This document shows positions 1 through 16,891 of a DNA stretch of 64,000 nucleotides, in pieces (position 1 is the stretch's first letter; each line of letters opens with the position of its first letter). The notes below the pieces were generated by a model. That model saw nothing but the letters and a program-made list of their open reading frames with translations. It did not search any database and had not been told where the DNA came from. The stretch covers positions 62,001-126,000 of the forward strand of contig JASANG010001660.1 of assembly GCA_030248215.1 (NCBI GenBank), in the 5' to 3' direction. Both the position numbers and the translations under genes were made by a program. This stretch comes from Enoplolaimus lenunculus (lineage: Eukaryota > Nematoda > Enoplea > Enoplida > Thoracostomopsidae).

Positions 1-110
1 GATATAATTCGTTGCTGCTAAAATTTAAGCCAGACTTATTTCGAATCCGAGCGAATTGTTCCTGATTACCATATAGGCTCGTAAAACAAAAATCACTGGT
101 AGAAAAACTA

Positions 111-7408
<7,298 letters not shown>

Positions 7409-8193
7409 TGTCAACGACTGGTTGAAAACAAAGTGAGTTGAAAGGCAGATCAACTGTTAAAAACTTTCTCGGCGGAACGTAGTAACCTAGTTATCTAACG
7501 CAGATATGGCTAAACGATGCTTGCAGTATGATAGCTAAAATTAATCAGTGCAAAATAAATGTTGCTAAAAAATAGACTAAATGGAACGTTTGACTTCATG
7601 TTAAACAAATTTTGTTCACAGTTCTTCTCTTTATGCTTACAACATAAAACTTTTCCGACATTTCACAGCATGGAACGGTATCAGATACACGACTTTTAAT
7701 TTTCGTTTTGAATTAATTTGTAATTTGATTAAGTTTGCACTTTTTGCTAGATATCGGTATTTCTTTCAAGCCACTAGTGCATATTATGCATTGAAACTTA
7801 AGTTAACACAAACCTACAATGTTTCGGTTAAGTCTGTTCTGTGACGTAGATTTAAAATAGTATAGAAGTCAAAGGTGCACTTACGTTGCGCATTTACCAC
7901 CCAGACAATGAGGCATAGGTCAACTAAACACCACGTAGTTCATTTTTCCAATGTTTTGTGGTCAGTGCCATCAGAAAATTTAAACTACGATTTAGTTTTA
8001 AAAAGTTCTTTTGGCATCGACGTACGCATAAAACGGTGACAAAATAGGTACGTAGCTAGCTTGTTTGATGCATTGCATTTGAGACATCAAGCATATCATA
8101 TAATCTCAAGCGTTGAAATTTCCGTATACTGTGAAAATAAGTAGTTCGTACGTCGAATATTGAAATATTGTAACATTGTAACAAACTGCATAA
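7409..8193. promoter_or_regulatory. Divergent promoter region between SEC61A and RPS19
   Basis: These 785 bp separate the start codon of SEC61A (minus, 7408) from that of RPS19 (plus, 8194). Both are highly expressed translation/secretion genes in other animals, so a shared bidirectional promoter is likely, but this is inference from layout. I see no convincing TATA box or pyrimidine-tract TSS that I would place with confidence. Sequence is AT-rich and repeat-free. Confidence 0.5.
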
Positions 8194-11100
8194 ATGGTTC
8201 GCGTTAGTGCAAAGGATGTTGATCAACACGACTTAGTGCGCCAAATAGCTTCTTTTTTGAAAAAGTCAACCAAAGTGAAGGTATCTTTAATTGTCAATTA
8301 CATTGATAGTTGTGGACGCGCACATTCCTCTGTTGTGCAAACTTTAACTTCTTGTCACTTTGAAATCGACATATTAAAAATATGATTAAAGTAATTTACA
8401 CAGTTGTAGAACACATGCACAGCTTCGTCTTCATTTTGCGAAATCATTGCTGCAACTAATTCTGTCTAAATTTATCTACGATATTTATGAGCCTTAAAGC
8501 CCTATTCACACGTGCAAGTCTTTGCAGCCAGAACTCGCATCTGCAACTTGCACTGGTTTCTTGCAGCTGCGTGTGATAAGTTTGGTAGACTAGGACGACA
8601 GATTTTAGTTCTGAGTTCTCAGCAGCTGAAAATGAGGGACGCCCCCAGGAGGTCTCGAACTCGGATCGACAGATTTTCAGTCCAGCGCGCTATCCATTGA
8701 GCCACGCCGCCTCACAATCAACTGCTGAGTTTTTCTATTTTTTATGCCTTATAAGAACCTCAACATTATACACATGTATCTTCATTCTTCAATGTTTTAC
8801 TGCTGCTACATATGAAGGCACTACAAAGCAGCAGTGTTTTTACCGATCTACAGCATCAGCATGAGGTTATAATTTGCCTCCATACATCCGCATGTCACAC
8901 TGCGAATACTTGCAAAAACATTTTCAATTTGAGTAATGACGTGAATTTCTATGAAGAATTTGCAGGCAGATATGAAGCATAAGCTATGAATTATCAGTTC
9001 AGCCAATGCCCTATGCACACGTACAAGCTTGGCAGCAAAAACTTCAACGTGCAATTTGCACGCGCAAGGCTGGTCGCAAAAAAGCTTTAAGGTTCTTGCA
9101 ACTGGAAATTATTCACTGGAATTCATGCTATTTTTTGCACCTGCAGTTAGATTCGTCAATTGGAAAGTTCCTTTAAAAATACTTGCAGCTGCAAGTATTT
9201 CGTGCAAGTGGCAGCTGCGAGTTCTCGCTGCAAAAACTTGCACGTGTGAATGTTGCTTTAATGATTAAATTGCGGCTGCAAGTTCTTCGAATGAATTTTT
9301 AAAAAAACGTACAGCTGCAAGTTTCAGTTGCAAGAAACGTTCACGCGTAAAGAAGGCTCTAATTGAAATCTCTTGACTTGGAAACGCTTCATACCGATAC
9401 TATTCCTATTCAGTTTTTAAAAATAAACAAACAAGCTCCACCACATTCGTCGTAAATTTGGACATATTTAACAAGTTTGATATTTGAATTAATTCAAACT
9501 TTTTAAATAACTTCAAAAAATCTGAATTAATTCAGAAGCGCACAACAACATGTCTTCTGTTTGCCCAATCAAAATGCAGATGCAAGAAATTCAAGCAACT
9601 TGGAACTGCGTTTACACGTGCGAATTAAATTGAATAGCACGAATTCTCATGAATATTTGCAGCTGCAAGAATTTCAAACCTATTTGGTGACCAAACTTGC
9701 ACATGCAAGTTGCGAGTACAAGTTTCTGCTGCAAAAACTTGCACTTGTGAGTGGAGCTTCACAAGACAAATAGCGTGCATACAGCTCACAATATTTTGTT
9801 TTGTAAGCTAATCGGTACCATTTAACACGCGCCAAGTTCTACCTTGAAAAAATTAGTGTTCAACAGATGAGCTTAAGAAAAATTGGGGGATAAAGTAAAT
9901 GTCATGCTGATGCTGCACGTCGGTAAAACGCTTATGTATTTATATTGTCTTCATATGCAGAAGCTCTAAATACATTAAAGAACCAAGATTATCATGCTGA
10001 AGATTTAATAGGTGACTCCGCCACACTCGATGTTTCAATCTAAAAATTATATTTAAAACAAAACAGTTTATTGAACGTTTATTACGCGGCATCGGTTTGA
10101 TAACTTTCATCTGTAAAATCTTCAGGATAAGAAGTAAACTATTGGATCCGGCTTCATGCTTAATCGGAGCTTGGCGTAACACTGATACAGAACTCTCGAT
10201 TGCTCATAGTTATAAGGCATAAAAAGTTAAAAACTCGGTAGCTGGGTATGAGGCTGTGTGGTTCAGTGGTAACGTGCTGGGACTGAGAATCTGTCGGCCA
10301 TGGGTCGTGGGATCGAACCTCTTAAGAACGAACCTCAGATTTAGCTGCAACCGCTCACAGCTAAACCCGTCGTTAGTGTTTATTGTAGGTTCCGGAATGG
10401 GTCGATGTTGTGAAGTTGTCAAGAGCTAAAGAGATGGCGCCGTACGATCCTGATTGGTTTTACATAAGAACAGCATCCATTGCTCGCCATTTATACATTA
10501 GGGCGCCTGCAGGTTAGCTTAAATATTTTAATTTTGTTGTTTTTAGAAATTTTATCTCATTCTAAAATTTGAACAGTACACGGTACTGTAAAAGTTATTA
10601 TTTTACAGATTCACAGTTTTCCAGATCCATCTTTTTGCTGTTTGAGCATTCGAGAGCTATCCGATATAATTCACCTGTTCCGATATGCTGTTTAAATTCC
10701 AGGCATTGGATCGTTTACAAAAGTGTATGGTTGTCGAAAACGAAATGGTACTGAACCGCCTCATTATTGCCGAGCGTCATCGTCGATAATTCGCAAATGC
10801 CTGCAGACGCTAGAAGAATTGAATTGGGCTGAAAAAGACTCCAATAATCGAGGTAGACGGTTTTTAATTTTGAATTTTCGTATAAATTTGGATCCAACTA
10901 AATGCTTTGGTTTCTAGAAAACCTGGCATATGTCTGGACACTGCAGTTCTATAATGTGTTTGTCCATGGATGCAGACATTATTTTGGAAAGAGGGTCACG
11001 TGCTTTAATAGATTTGAAGGGGTTCTTTTGTTATCAGCTGAAAATGTTCCTAAAACGGCTGGACAGATGGCTTAACCAAACAACAAATAAGCAACAACAA

Positions 11101-11570
11101 CAAAAGGTAGGGGATTCCTCATTTTCTTGATAATTAAATTTTTCATTTTTAGAAGCACAGTGCTGAACAAACAAATCCAGACGTGTTGTGGTTATTAACA
11201 ATGTTGACTTTCTGCGGAACACTCAAAAACATTTCAGCTTGCTGTTAATGTACTCAGATAACTTACATAGCACATACATAGCCCGAATATAACATTAATT
11301 GACCTAAACATTTTGGGGTTGCTGGACAATTTAGTTCAAATAAATGGGAGATGCAACAGCCTGTAGTTGAATACTATATGGTGTGCTGATCAAAGAGTAT
11401 TGTTAGCTGAGCATTGCCTTTTATCGTTGATCCGATACTGGAAGGAAAAAGCAAAAGGAACATATCGCGTGTTTTCATATGTTTTAGGCAGAATATTGTC
11501 CAAGCAGGGACGCAAAGATTTGGATCGGATTGCGGCTGAAATTAAACAAAATGAAGTTGTTGCACAGTGA
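8194..11570 (+). CDS. RPS19: RPS19, ribosomal protein eS19 (4 exons, complete)
   Basis: A structural protein of the small ribosomal subunit head, needed for 18S rRNA maturation in other animals. Exons: 8194-8280, 10389-10512, 10703-10852 and 11488-11570. Phases agree and total 444 nt, or 147 residues plus TGA (human 145). Family landmarks: [16 protein letters not shown] at the start, VPEWVD at the exon 2 start, [20 protein letters not shown], then [17 protein letters not shown] and GRKDLDRIA near the end. Donors AAG|GTATCT, CAG|GTTAGC and GAG|GTAGAC; acceptors TGTAG, TCCAG and TTTAG. Intron 1 (2.1 kb) holds SINE copies 2 and 3 and several GCAAGT-rich elements. Divergent from SEC61A; SPO11 follows 770 bp downstream on the same strand. 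Start chosen because it matches the family N-terminus exactly. Confidence 0.97.
8505..8587. repeat. GCAAGT-rich palindromic fragment
   Basis: A short piece that starts with TTCACACGTGCAAGTCTTTG and ends with CTTGCAGCTGCGTGTGA. It is related to the larger elements at 9004-9265 and 26845-27535, and directly abuts SINE copy 2. Confidence 0.5.
8588..8895 (-). repeat. tRNA-Phe-like SINE, copy 2, with shared flank
   Basis: Minus-strand head: A box TGGCTCAATGG (8704-8694), anticodon-loop-like GGACTGAAAATCTG, B box GAGTTCGAGACC (8662-8651). The GAA anticodon-loop context resembles tRNA-Phe. The 3' body reads CTCATTTTCAGCTGCTGAG. The stretch from 8716 to 8895 is shared with copy 1. It lies in RPS19 intron 1. 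Confidence 0.75.
9004..9265. mobile_element. GCAAGT-family MITE-like element
   Basis: Inverted ends: GCCCTATGCACACGTACAAG on the left and (reverse complement) AGCAACATTCACACGTGCAAG, seen here over its last 20 bases, on the right. The inside is rich in TTGCAGCTGCAAG and TTTTTGCAGC words on both strands. No coding capacity. Lies in RPS19 intron 1. Superfamily not assigned. Confidence 0.6.
9550..9775. repeat. GCAAGT-family fragment
   Basis: Contains TACACGTGCGAATT, TTTGCAGCTGCAAG and, at the right end, CTGCAAAAACTTGCACTTG, which is the same terminal motif as the element ending at 9265. The left end is not clear. Confidence 0.5.
10230..10340 (+). repeat. tRNA-Phe-like SINE, copy 3
   Basis: Plus strand: A box TGGTTCAGTGG at 10259-10269, GGGACTGAGAATCTGTCGG in the anticodon-loop position, and B box GGGATCGAACCT at 10309-10320. 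It ends about 50 bp before RPS19 exon 2, so it sits close to that exon's branch region. The upstream CATAAAAAGTTAAAAACTCG corresponds to the flank of copies 1 and 2. Confidence 0.65.
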
Positions 11571-12340
11571 AATCGTTTTTGTTAATATACGTTAATTGAT
11601 TGGTAAAGAGTGGAAGAAGTCCTATTTTACCTTAATCGTAAGCCGTAGCCTTATTTTATCTAGGTGGTGATAAGAAGAATAAAGTTTATAGTCTACTGAA
11701 GATTCCAGTAACTTTTATTTCAGTACGTGTCATTATCAATGTGCCACATATTGAAGCAAGTGAATCACTAATTTAGTTCTAGAATACCGGTTTCAAACCA
11801 AGTTATTGTTTTGTTAAATTTCATTGTTTATTGTAGTTGATATTTGCTTTGAAGCAGAATAAAATGTTATCTCGTGTAGTTTGTTTGAGATGGATAGATT
11901 ATGTAAGATTTTCTTAATAAAACGACGACTGAGAAGCATAAACCGCATTTGCTAAAATTTGCAAATTAAACATCATTTTAACTACCTATTTAGCCTCGCA
12001 TCCGGCTTAACATCCGGCTGCGGCCTATCTTGTTGACCTCCGGTATTTTTCACTCCGGTTGTTCTATGATATTACCTAAGTTCAGGCTTCAAAACAAAAG
12101 TTCACAACCGAAATTGCTGGGTATTCTGCTAAAATCCTATTCAGCCAGAAGCTGGTTTTGCTACGCCTAGAAAAGCATTACGCCCCTGATTTTGACATGG
12201 GTCAGTGTTGATTGTAAACTGTTGAATATTTTCAGTTTAATATGTCACGAGTGTATGGATTTTCTGCAACAATTGCAATGATAATTTTTGATGTTAACTA
12301 ATTGCTTTAATATTTGAATTAACTAATGAGACGCAACTAA
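11571..12340. promoter_or_regulatory. RPS19 3' end and SPO11 upstream region
   Basis: An AATAAA polyadenylation signal lies at 11678-11683, about 108 bp after the RPS19 stop. A partial CCGGCT/CTCCGG patch at 11995-12070 matches the right end of the hAT-type MITE ending at 16599. The rest shows nothing recognisable; it should contain the SPO11 promoter. Confidence 0.6.
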
Positions 12341-13399
12341 ATGGAAACACCTACCTGTAATGAACCTTCATCACAAATCGTTTCTCGTATAGAAACGGCA
12401 ATTTTGAAAATAACGTCTGATATCGGATCATGCACGCTGCCATCGTTATACGCTGACGGTCGACAAAGGTTATCTGAAACAAATTCAACAATTTTCGTTG
12501 CGGTTGTTTGCGTTTTGGCTGAGGCCCATAGATTAATACAAGAGGGACGATATATCACGAAAAGAGACTTCTACTATCAGTATAAAGATGAGCTTGGGTT
12601 AAAAGAAGAGACTGTAGATAGGGCGATAGCTCATGCGTGTCAGATTATAAGATGCCGCCGGGAAAAGTTAAATATTATTGCGACTGCTAAAGGTTTGCTG
12701 TTTGGAAATTTAAAATTGAAGTTAAATACTGGCGTCGTGCTGGATTTAGCGGCAAACGAAGGTGGAACCGTTATCCCCGATCATATTGGTTGTATAGAAA
12801 GTTTTGGAGAACTTTCAGAACTAAATATAGTGGTAATTGTTGAAAAGCATGCAATATTTCAGCGTTTATGCTGTTCAAAATTTGTACAGCATTTCAAAAC
12901 TGAGCATAAAGTTCAAATTTTGCTTGTCACAGCCAAGGGATATCCGGATATTAATACTCGTGTATTTTTGAGACGGTTATATGACGAACGGAGTTGCGTG
13001 CAAACTGCGGGAAAAGTACAATTTTGTTGTATTACAGATAGCAATCCGCACGGCGTTGAAATTGCTACGACTTATGCATTTGGTCCTACTGTTGGTAATG
13101 TAATGACAGAGGACCTACATGTTCCTGGCCTTAAATGGCTGGGGCTTAAGCCGACCTTTGTTCGCCAGTTAAGGCTACCATCCGCTGTTAAATTGTCCAA
13201 ACGAGACATATCGAAGTGTCAGTGTTTGCTTAAACGACTCAAGGTGAACGCGGACGAAACGTTTCGCTCTGAATTGAACGCTTTTCAAGTTTTTGGAGTT
13301 AAAGCTGAACTCGAAGCTCTCGATCATGTTGCGCCAGATTACTTGGAGAAAGTTTGGTTGGTCGAAAGTGTTTTGAAATGTTTGAAAGAAGAAGAGTAA
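12341..13399 (+). CDS. SPO11: SPO11-like meiotic DNA double-strand-break protein (topoisomerase VI A family), intronless
   Basis: SPO11 starts meiotic recombination by cutting DNA through a tyrosine, in a complex with TOPOVIBL. This 352-residue frame has the family layout in one exon. The N-terminal winged-helix domain carries the catalytic tyrosine motif KRDFYYQ (Tyr78/Tyr79). TAKGLLFGNL (115-124) follows. The Toprim domain has VEKHAIFQRL (Glu168), GYPDINTR (200-207) and DSNPHGVEI (233-241). The C-terminal WLGLKP and APDYLEKVWL match the family end. Two oddities: the usual D-x-D metal pair reads D-S-N (Asn235 for Asp), and VEKD reads VEKH (His170). SPO11 in most animals has many introns; their absence suggests intron loss or a retrocopy, but the frame is open throughout with no sign of decay. 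The start fits the family N-terminus. I cannot tell whether it is the only SPO11 in this genome. Confidence 0.92.
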   Translation: METPTCNEPSSQIVSRIETAILKITSDIGSCTLPSLYADGRQRLSETNSTIFVAVVCVLAEAHRLIQEGRYITKRDFYYQYKDELGLKEETVDRAIAHACQIIRCRREKLNIIATAKGLLFGNLKLKLNTGVVLDLAANEGGTVIPDHIGCIESFGELSELNIVVIVEKHAIFQRLCCSKFVQHFKTEHKVQILLVTAKGYPDINTRVFLRRLYDERSCVQTAGKVQFCCITDSNPHGVEIATTYAFGPTVGNVMTEDLHVPGLKWLGLKPTFVRQLRLPSAVKLSKRDISKCQCLLKRLKVNADETFRSELNAFQVFGVKAELEALDHVAPDYLEKVWLVESVLKCLKEEE

Positions 13400-14646
13400 T
13401 AGTCACTGAAGAATACGACTTTTGTATTTTAAAGTGCACCTTCATTTGCAAAATTTGTTTTGCCGCCCCACTTCTTTTCAGCTTCATGTTGTCAACAAAG
13501 AGATATGGGGTTCAGTTTTGTCAGAATATGTTTCCAAAATTCCCGGAAAACGTGTGTTCGTTAAATGTTCTGGCTCATCTGATACCTTAATTTTACTAGC
13601 CTTGAACCTGAGACCATGTGCTTTTAATTTCATAATTTCGAAAAATTATAATATTTTCAATGTTACAGATTTAGTTTTTTACTCTTCATTCGTCGTAATA
13701 CCAACGACGTTATGCCAGACTCGCAGCAACCCGGGCTTGGTGTGGAGCTCGCAGTAGAAATTTCTCTTCAGCTTAATATGTTTTTGCAAAATTTCACGAA
13801 TTCTATGTTGAGCAAAGATTGTTAATACCTTAAGGCATCGTCTTGCTTTTTCTATCTTGTTTACTATATACCTGTATATATTTCGCGTTCAAATTTTAAA
13901 AATTGAATTTGATGGTTAAACTTAGTTATTGTTTTTTCTTTTTAACGACGAATTGTTTCTTCCCAATAGCGTTTTTTAATATTATTATTGCGTTTTATAT
14001 TTATATTTTTATTTAGTCTTTGTTTGTTTTGTTGCTCTCTTCGTGAAGATGTTTTGTTTGACTGCTATATTGCGGTTTGTGACCATTGTATTATGCATCG
14101 ACTGTTGCAGAACTTTTCCTGGGACAATGTTAAACTTCAAAAGGGGCAAATAAATTTCTCTTCTACCCTGCTGTGTTCTCGAGCAGCTTCTATGGTCATT
14201 TGCTTGGTTTTTAACGGTCGCTTGTGCTGCTTAAAGTCTGTATAAGGCTTTGTTGTGTTTGCAGCTTTATATATAATTGCAATTTTGCAGCGTAAAGCGG
14301 CTAGTTTCCTGTCGGTTTTTGCCTTTAATGAGATTCTACTATATTTGGATTGTATTTATTATTTCAGAGTTCGTTAAATATTTAATATTTGTGAGTCTTT
14401 GTTTTGTAGTTTCCAAATTCGCTGATCACAAGTTTAATTGCTAAAAGTGTCGAATTGTGATAACCGTTGTTCAGTTTAATTTTGTTAAAGTACCCTATCT
14501 CACTGTTTTTCTTTTAGTTTTGGGATATTGCCCTCCCGAACACCGCTATACGCATATCGGCACATGTATAACCCCTATTTGTGTACCGTGTTTAAATTTT
14601 GTGATGTCATTTTCATTAGGAGCTCGTAATGGTTTTTCTTAGTTAG
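13400..14646. other. T-rich region downstream of SPO11 with unassigned open patches
   Basis: This is likely the SPO11 3' untranslated region and intergenic DNA; the first good AATAAA is near 14147. Two less AT-rich patches are open. At 13667-13827 (plus), after a TGTTACAG acceptor-like site, a frame reads through NDVMPDSQQPGLGVELAVEI to a TAA. At 13482-13590, after CTTCTTTTCAG, the sequence is also open. I do not recognise either, and both strands are partly open, so no gene is called. Confidence 0.3.
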
Positions 14647-14647
14647 G

Positions 14648-14800
14648 TACACTGTAAGTTCCAGTGAGTTCATTTTAACTCAGAATGAGTTGAATCCGCT
14701 TAGAAGTCTGAGATCTGAATTCGGTCTTTCAGAACTGAGAATTCTGAATTGCTTGAACTCATTCTGAGATAATTAATTAACTTAACCGGAATCAAATCAG
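14648..14800. repeat. Partial inverted repeat, CACTG-ended
   Basis: TACACTGTAAGTTCC followed by AACTCAGAATGAGTTGAA, mirrored about 90 bp later by TTGAACTCATTCTGAG. Its TACACTG start resembles the palindromic element at 15179. Only one end is clear. Confidence 0.45.
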
Positions 14801-15178
14801 CTGAGAGTGAGTTAATATTTATTGTTATTAACTTAGAAACAACCAGAAATAAGTAAGTAATTCTGTCTGAGTTGATTAATCAATCAATGAAATTTATAGC
14901 TTAACTATATAAGTACAAACGAGCATCAAATGTTACATTTTTTGAAAATATTCTGGGTGATTATGCCTGGCATTGGGGCTTTGGAGTCCCAGTTACTTCC
15001 AGAAGCTGCACAAAACACTGCTCACTAGCGGTCAAAAAGTTTTCTTGCTTGCTGCGACCGTAAAAATCATTATTATACGTTCCAAAAAGAAACAATGTAA
15101 ACTTGCTTGTGAAAAACAGATTTTGTTTTGCAATTTGTGAAACAATAGGTTAATGGTACTTTTAGGGCCGTAACTGTA

Positions 15179-15384
15179 CATTGCAAAAATGGTGAGTCAA
15201 ATTGACTCTCTCCGAAACAGGCTGTACGGGACTACACAAAACGAGTCAAATTCGACTTCGCCAGACTCATACGTGCGACTCAGTGAGTCGAATGTGACTC
15301 TGGCGGAGTCGAATTTGACTCAGCTGTGCAGTCCCGTAGAGCCTATTGCGGAGAGAGTCAATTTGACTCACCATTTTTGCAGTG
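15179..15384. mobile_element. Foldback MITE: near-perfect 206-bp palindrome with TA duplication
   Basis: Left arm CATTGCAAAAATGGTGAGTC and right arm (reverse complement) CACTGCAAAAATGGTGAGTC pair over nearly the full length, with the centre near CGACTCAGTGAGTCGAATG. TA dinucleotides flank it at 15177-15178 and 15385-15386. The arms contain many GAGTC/GACTC words, including exact TGAGTCA/TGACTCA heptamers. A plus-strand open frame across it is a by-product of the repeat. TA flanks suggest a Tc1/mariner-type origin. Confidence 0.85.
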
Positions 15385-15899
15385 TAGATTAAGCATATTG
15401 CTTTAACCCAAGCCTTGAAGAAACGTAAACCCAAGCCTAAAGCTAGGCTTAAGCCAAAAACATTCTAAAATCTAAGCTTACTCGCGTCCCATCAAAAAGA
15501 GAACGGCCCTTAAAGTAACATGTACCATGAAATAAACAATTATGAACGCCTAGAGCGAAAATTAAATTCAATGCATCGCCGCATATATAGTACTTTGAGT
15601 TTTTGTAGTGTTGTTTGTATATGTTTTACGTGCCTTATATCCGTGCACTTTAGTATTAAAGCTGTGTTTTTCGCATTATTGCAACATAGCGACTGTCAAT
15701 GTGTTGAACGCGCGCAAGGTTTACGGTTGAAGCCTCAGAATTTAGATATAACTGTAAACAAAGGTAACTTTAATAATTGTCAATGATTTCAATTTTAAAA
15801 TGTAAAGAACAAACTGTGAAATTCGAAGTTTCAAATGTTTTCTTGTGCATGAGCGTAAGTAGCTTGATTTTCAAATAGGTACGAGTCCTGAGTAAAAGC

Positions 15900-16140
15900 C
15901 TTTGGCATCATTCCGGTTACAGTACTGTAATTTAGCAGTATTTGCATCTGCTCAAAATATAGGAGAAGACAACTTGAGGTCAGCTTCCGGCTTCGGCATA
16001 AATTCGACGTCCGGTTTCGGTAGACTTTCTGCCAGTGATTCCGTCACTTTCAATATTGAAAATTTTCACAATTTTATGAAAATGAAACCGTTAATGTGTT
16101 TAATTTTATCTTTAATGTACAATTTTTCGCAGATAATTGT
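15900..16140. repeat. Degenerate hAT-type MITE fragment
   Basis: ATTCCGGTTACAG, CAGCTTCCGGCTTCGGC and CGTCCGGTTTCGGTAG resemble the left half of the complete element at 16212-16599. No intact ends. Confidence 0.5.
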
Positions 16141-16211
16141 CTAGATTTCTTAAAAAATTTAACACAAAACCAAATTCTTTTAATAACACTTTGAAGACAT
16201 TTGTTAATTAA

Positions 16212-16599
16212 TAGGGTACAACCGGAGATTTGCCTTCGGCTCTGGCTCAGGTAGAAAATGGCCTCCGGCTCCGGCAGACAATTGGCCTCCGGCTCCGGTA
16301 GAATTTTTGCCGGAGGTTCCGGAAATTTCGGTAGTAAAATTTTGCATAATTTTGCTAAATTTATCTGTTTAGCGCGTTTACATTTGTCAGAATTTTCATC
16401 AAAAAATTTCCGAAATTTCGCTGAAAATTAACGTAAAACCAAACAACTTAACAACAAAGTATTGCAGATATTGGCTAAAATTAACTAATTAACCATCATT
16501 TTTACTACCTAATTTCGCCTCACCTCCGGTTCCGACAAGTTTCGTTGATGTCCGGCTACGGCTCCGGCTCCGGTATTTTTCACCTCTGGTTGCACCCTG
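16212..16599. mobile_element. hAT-type MITE, CTCCGGCTCCGG variant
   Basis: Left end (T)AGGGTACAACCGGAG, right end (reverse complement) CAGGGTGCAACCAGAGG, 388 bp. Subterminal arrays of CTCCGGCTCCGG lie on both sides of an AT-rich middle. A partial ATTAAT repeat flanks it. Confidence 0.75.
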
Positions 16600-16742
16600 A
16601 TTAATAGCAAATAAAACTATTTTATTCATCCCGCTTTCGCCTTGCATGCTTTCCAAAGAGTATATATACGCATTGTGTGTATTACAATTATAGTTAAGTA
16701 CTTTACGTGTATAAAAATAGAATACTATCTCCAGAGACCACA

Positions 16743-16891
16743 GGTCGTAAGAAACTTCTCGGACTTGAGCGTTAAGTTCCTATAAAAGTAGTTGAATGGT
16801 TATGGTAAACGTCCTCATCCGACAGAGTGTCGGTCGAATCCTAGCTTAAAACTGAGTAACGCGAAATATAAAATGTTCATGTGAGAAAGGG
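16743..16891 (+). repeat. Diverged copy of the TTAA-type MITE with tRNA-like core
   Basis: It shares GAATGGTTATGGTAAACG, GTCGGTCGAATCCTAGC and the right end TTCATGTGAGAAAGGG with the complete copies at 32128-32390 and 44994-45256. The left end is lost. Confidence 0.5.

Noticed and set aside
8640-8715. Functional tRNA-Phe gene
   Set aside because: The stems are mismatched and three copies with shared flanks exist; it is a SINE head.
10569-10917. Independent small plus-strand proteins around 10.6-10.9 kb
   Set aside because: They are RPS19 exon 3 read with intron sequence or in the wrong frame.
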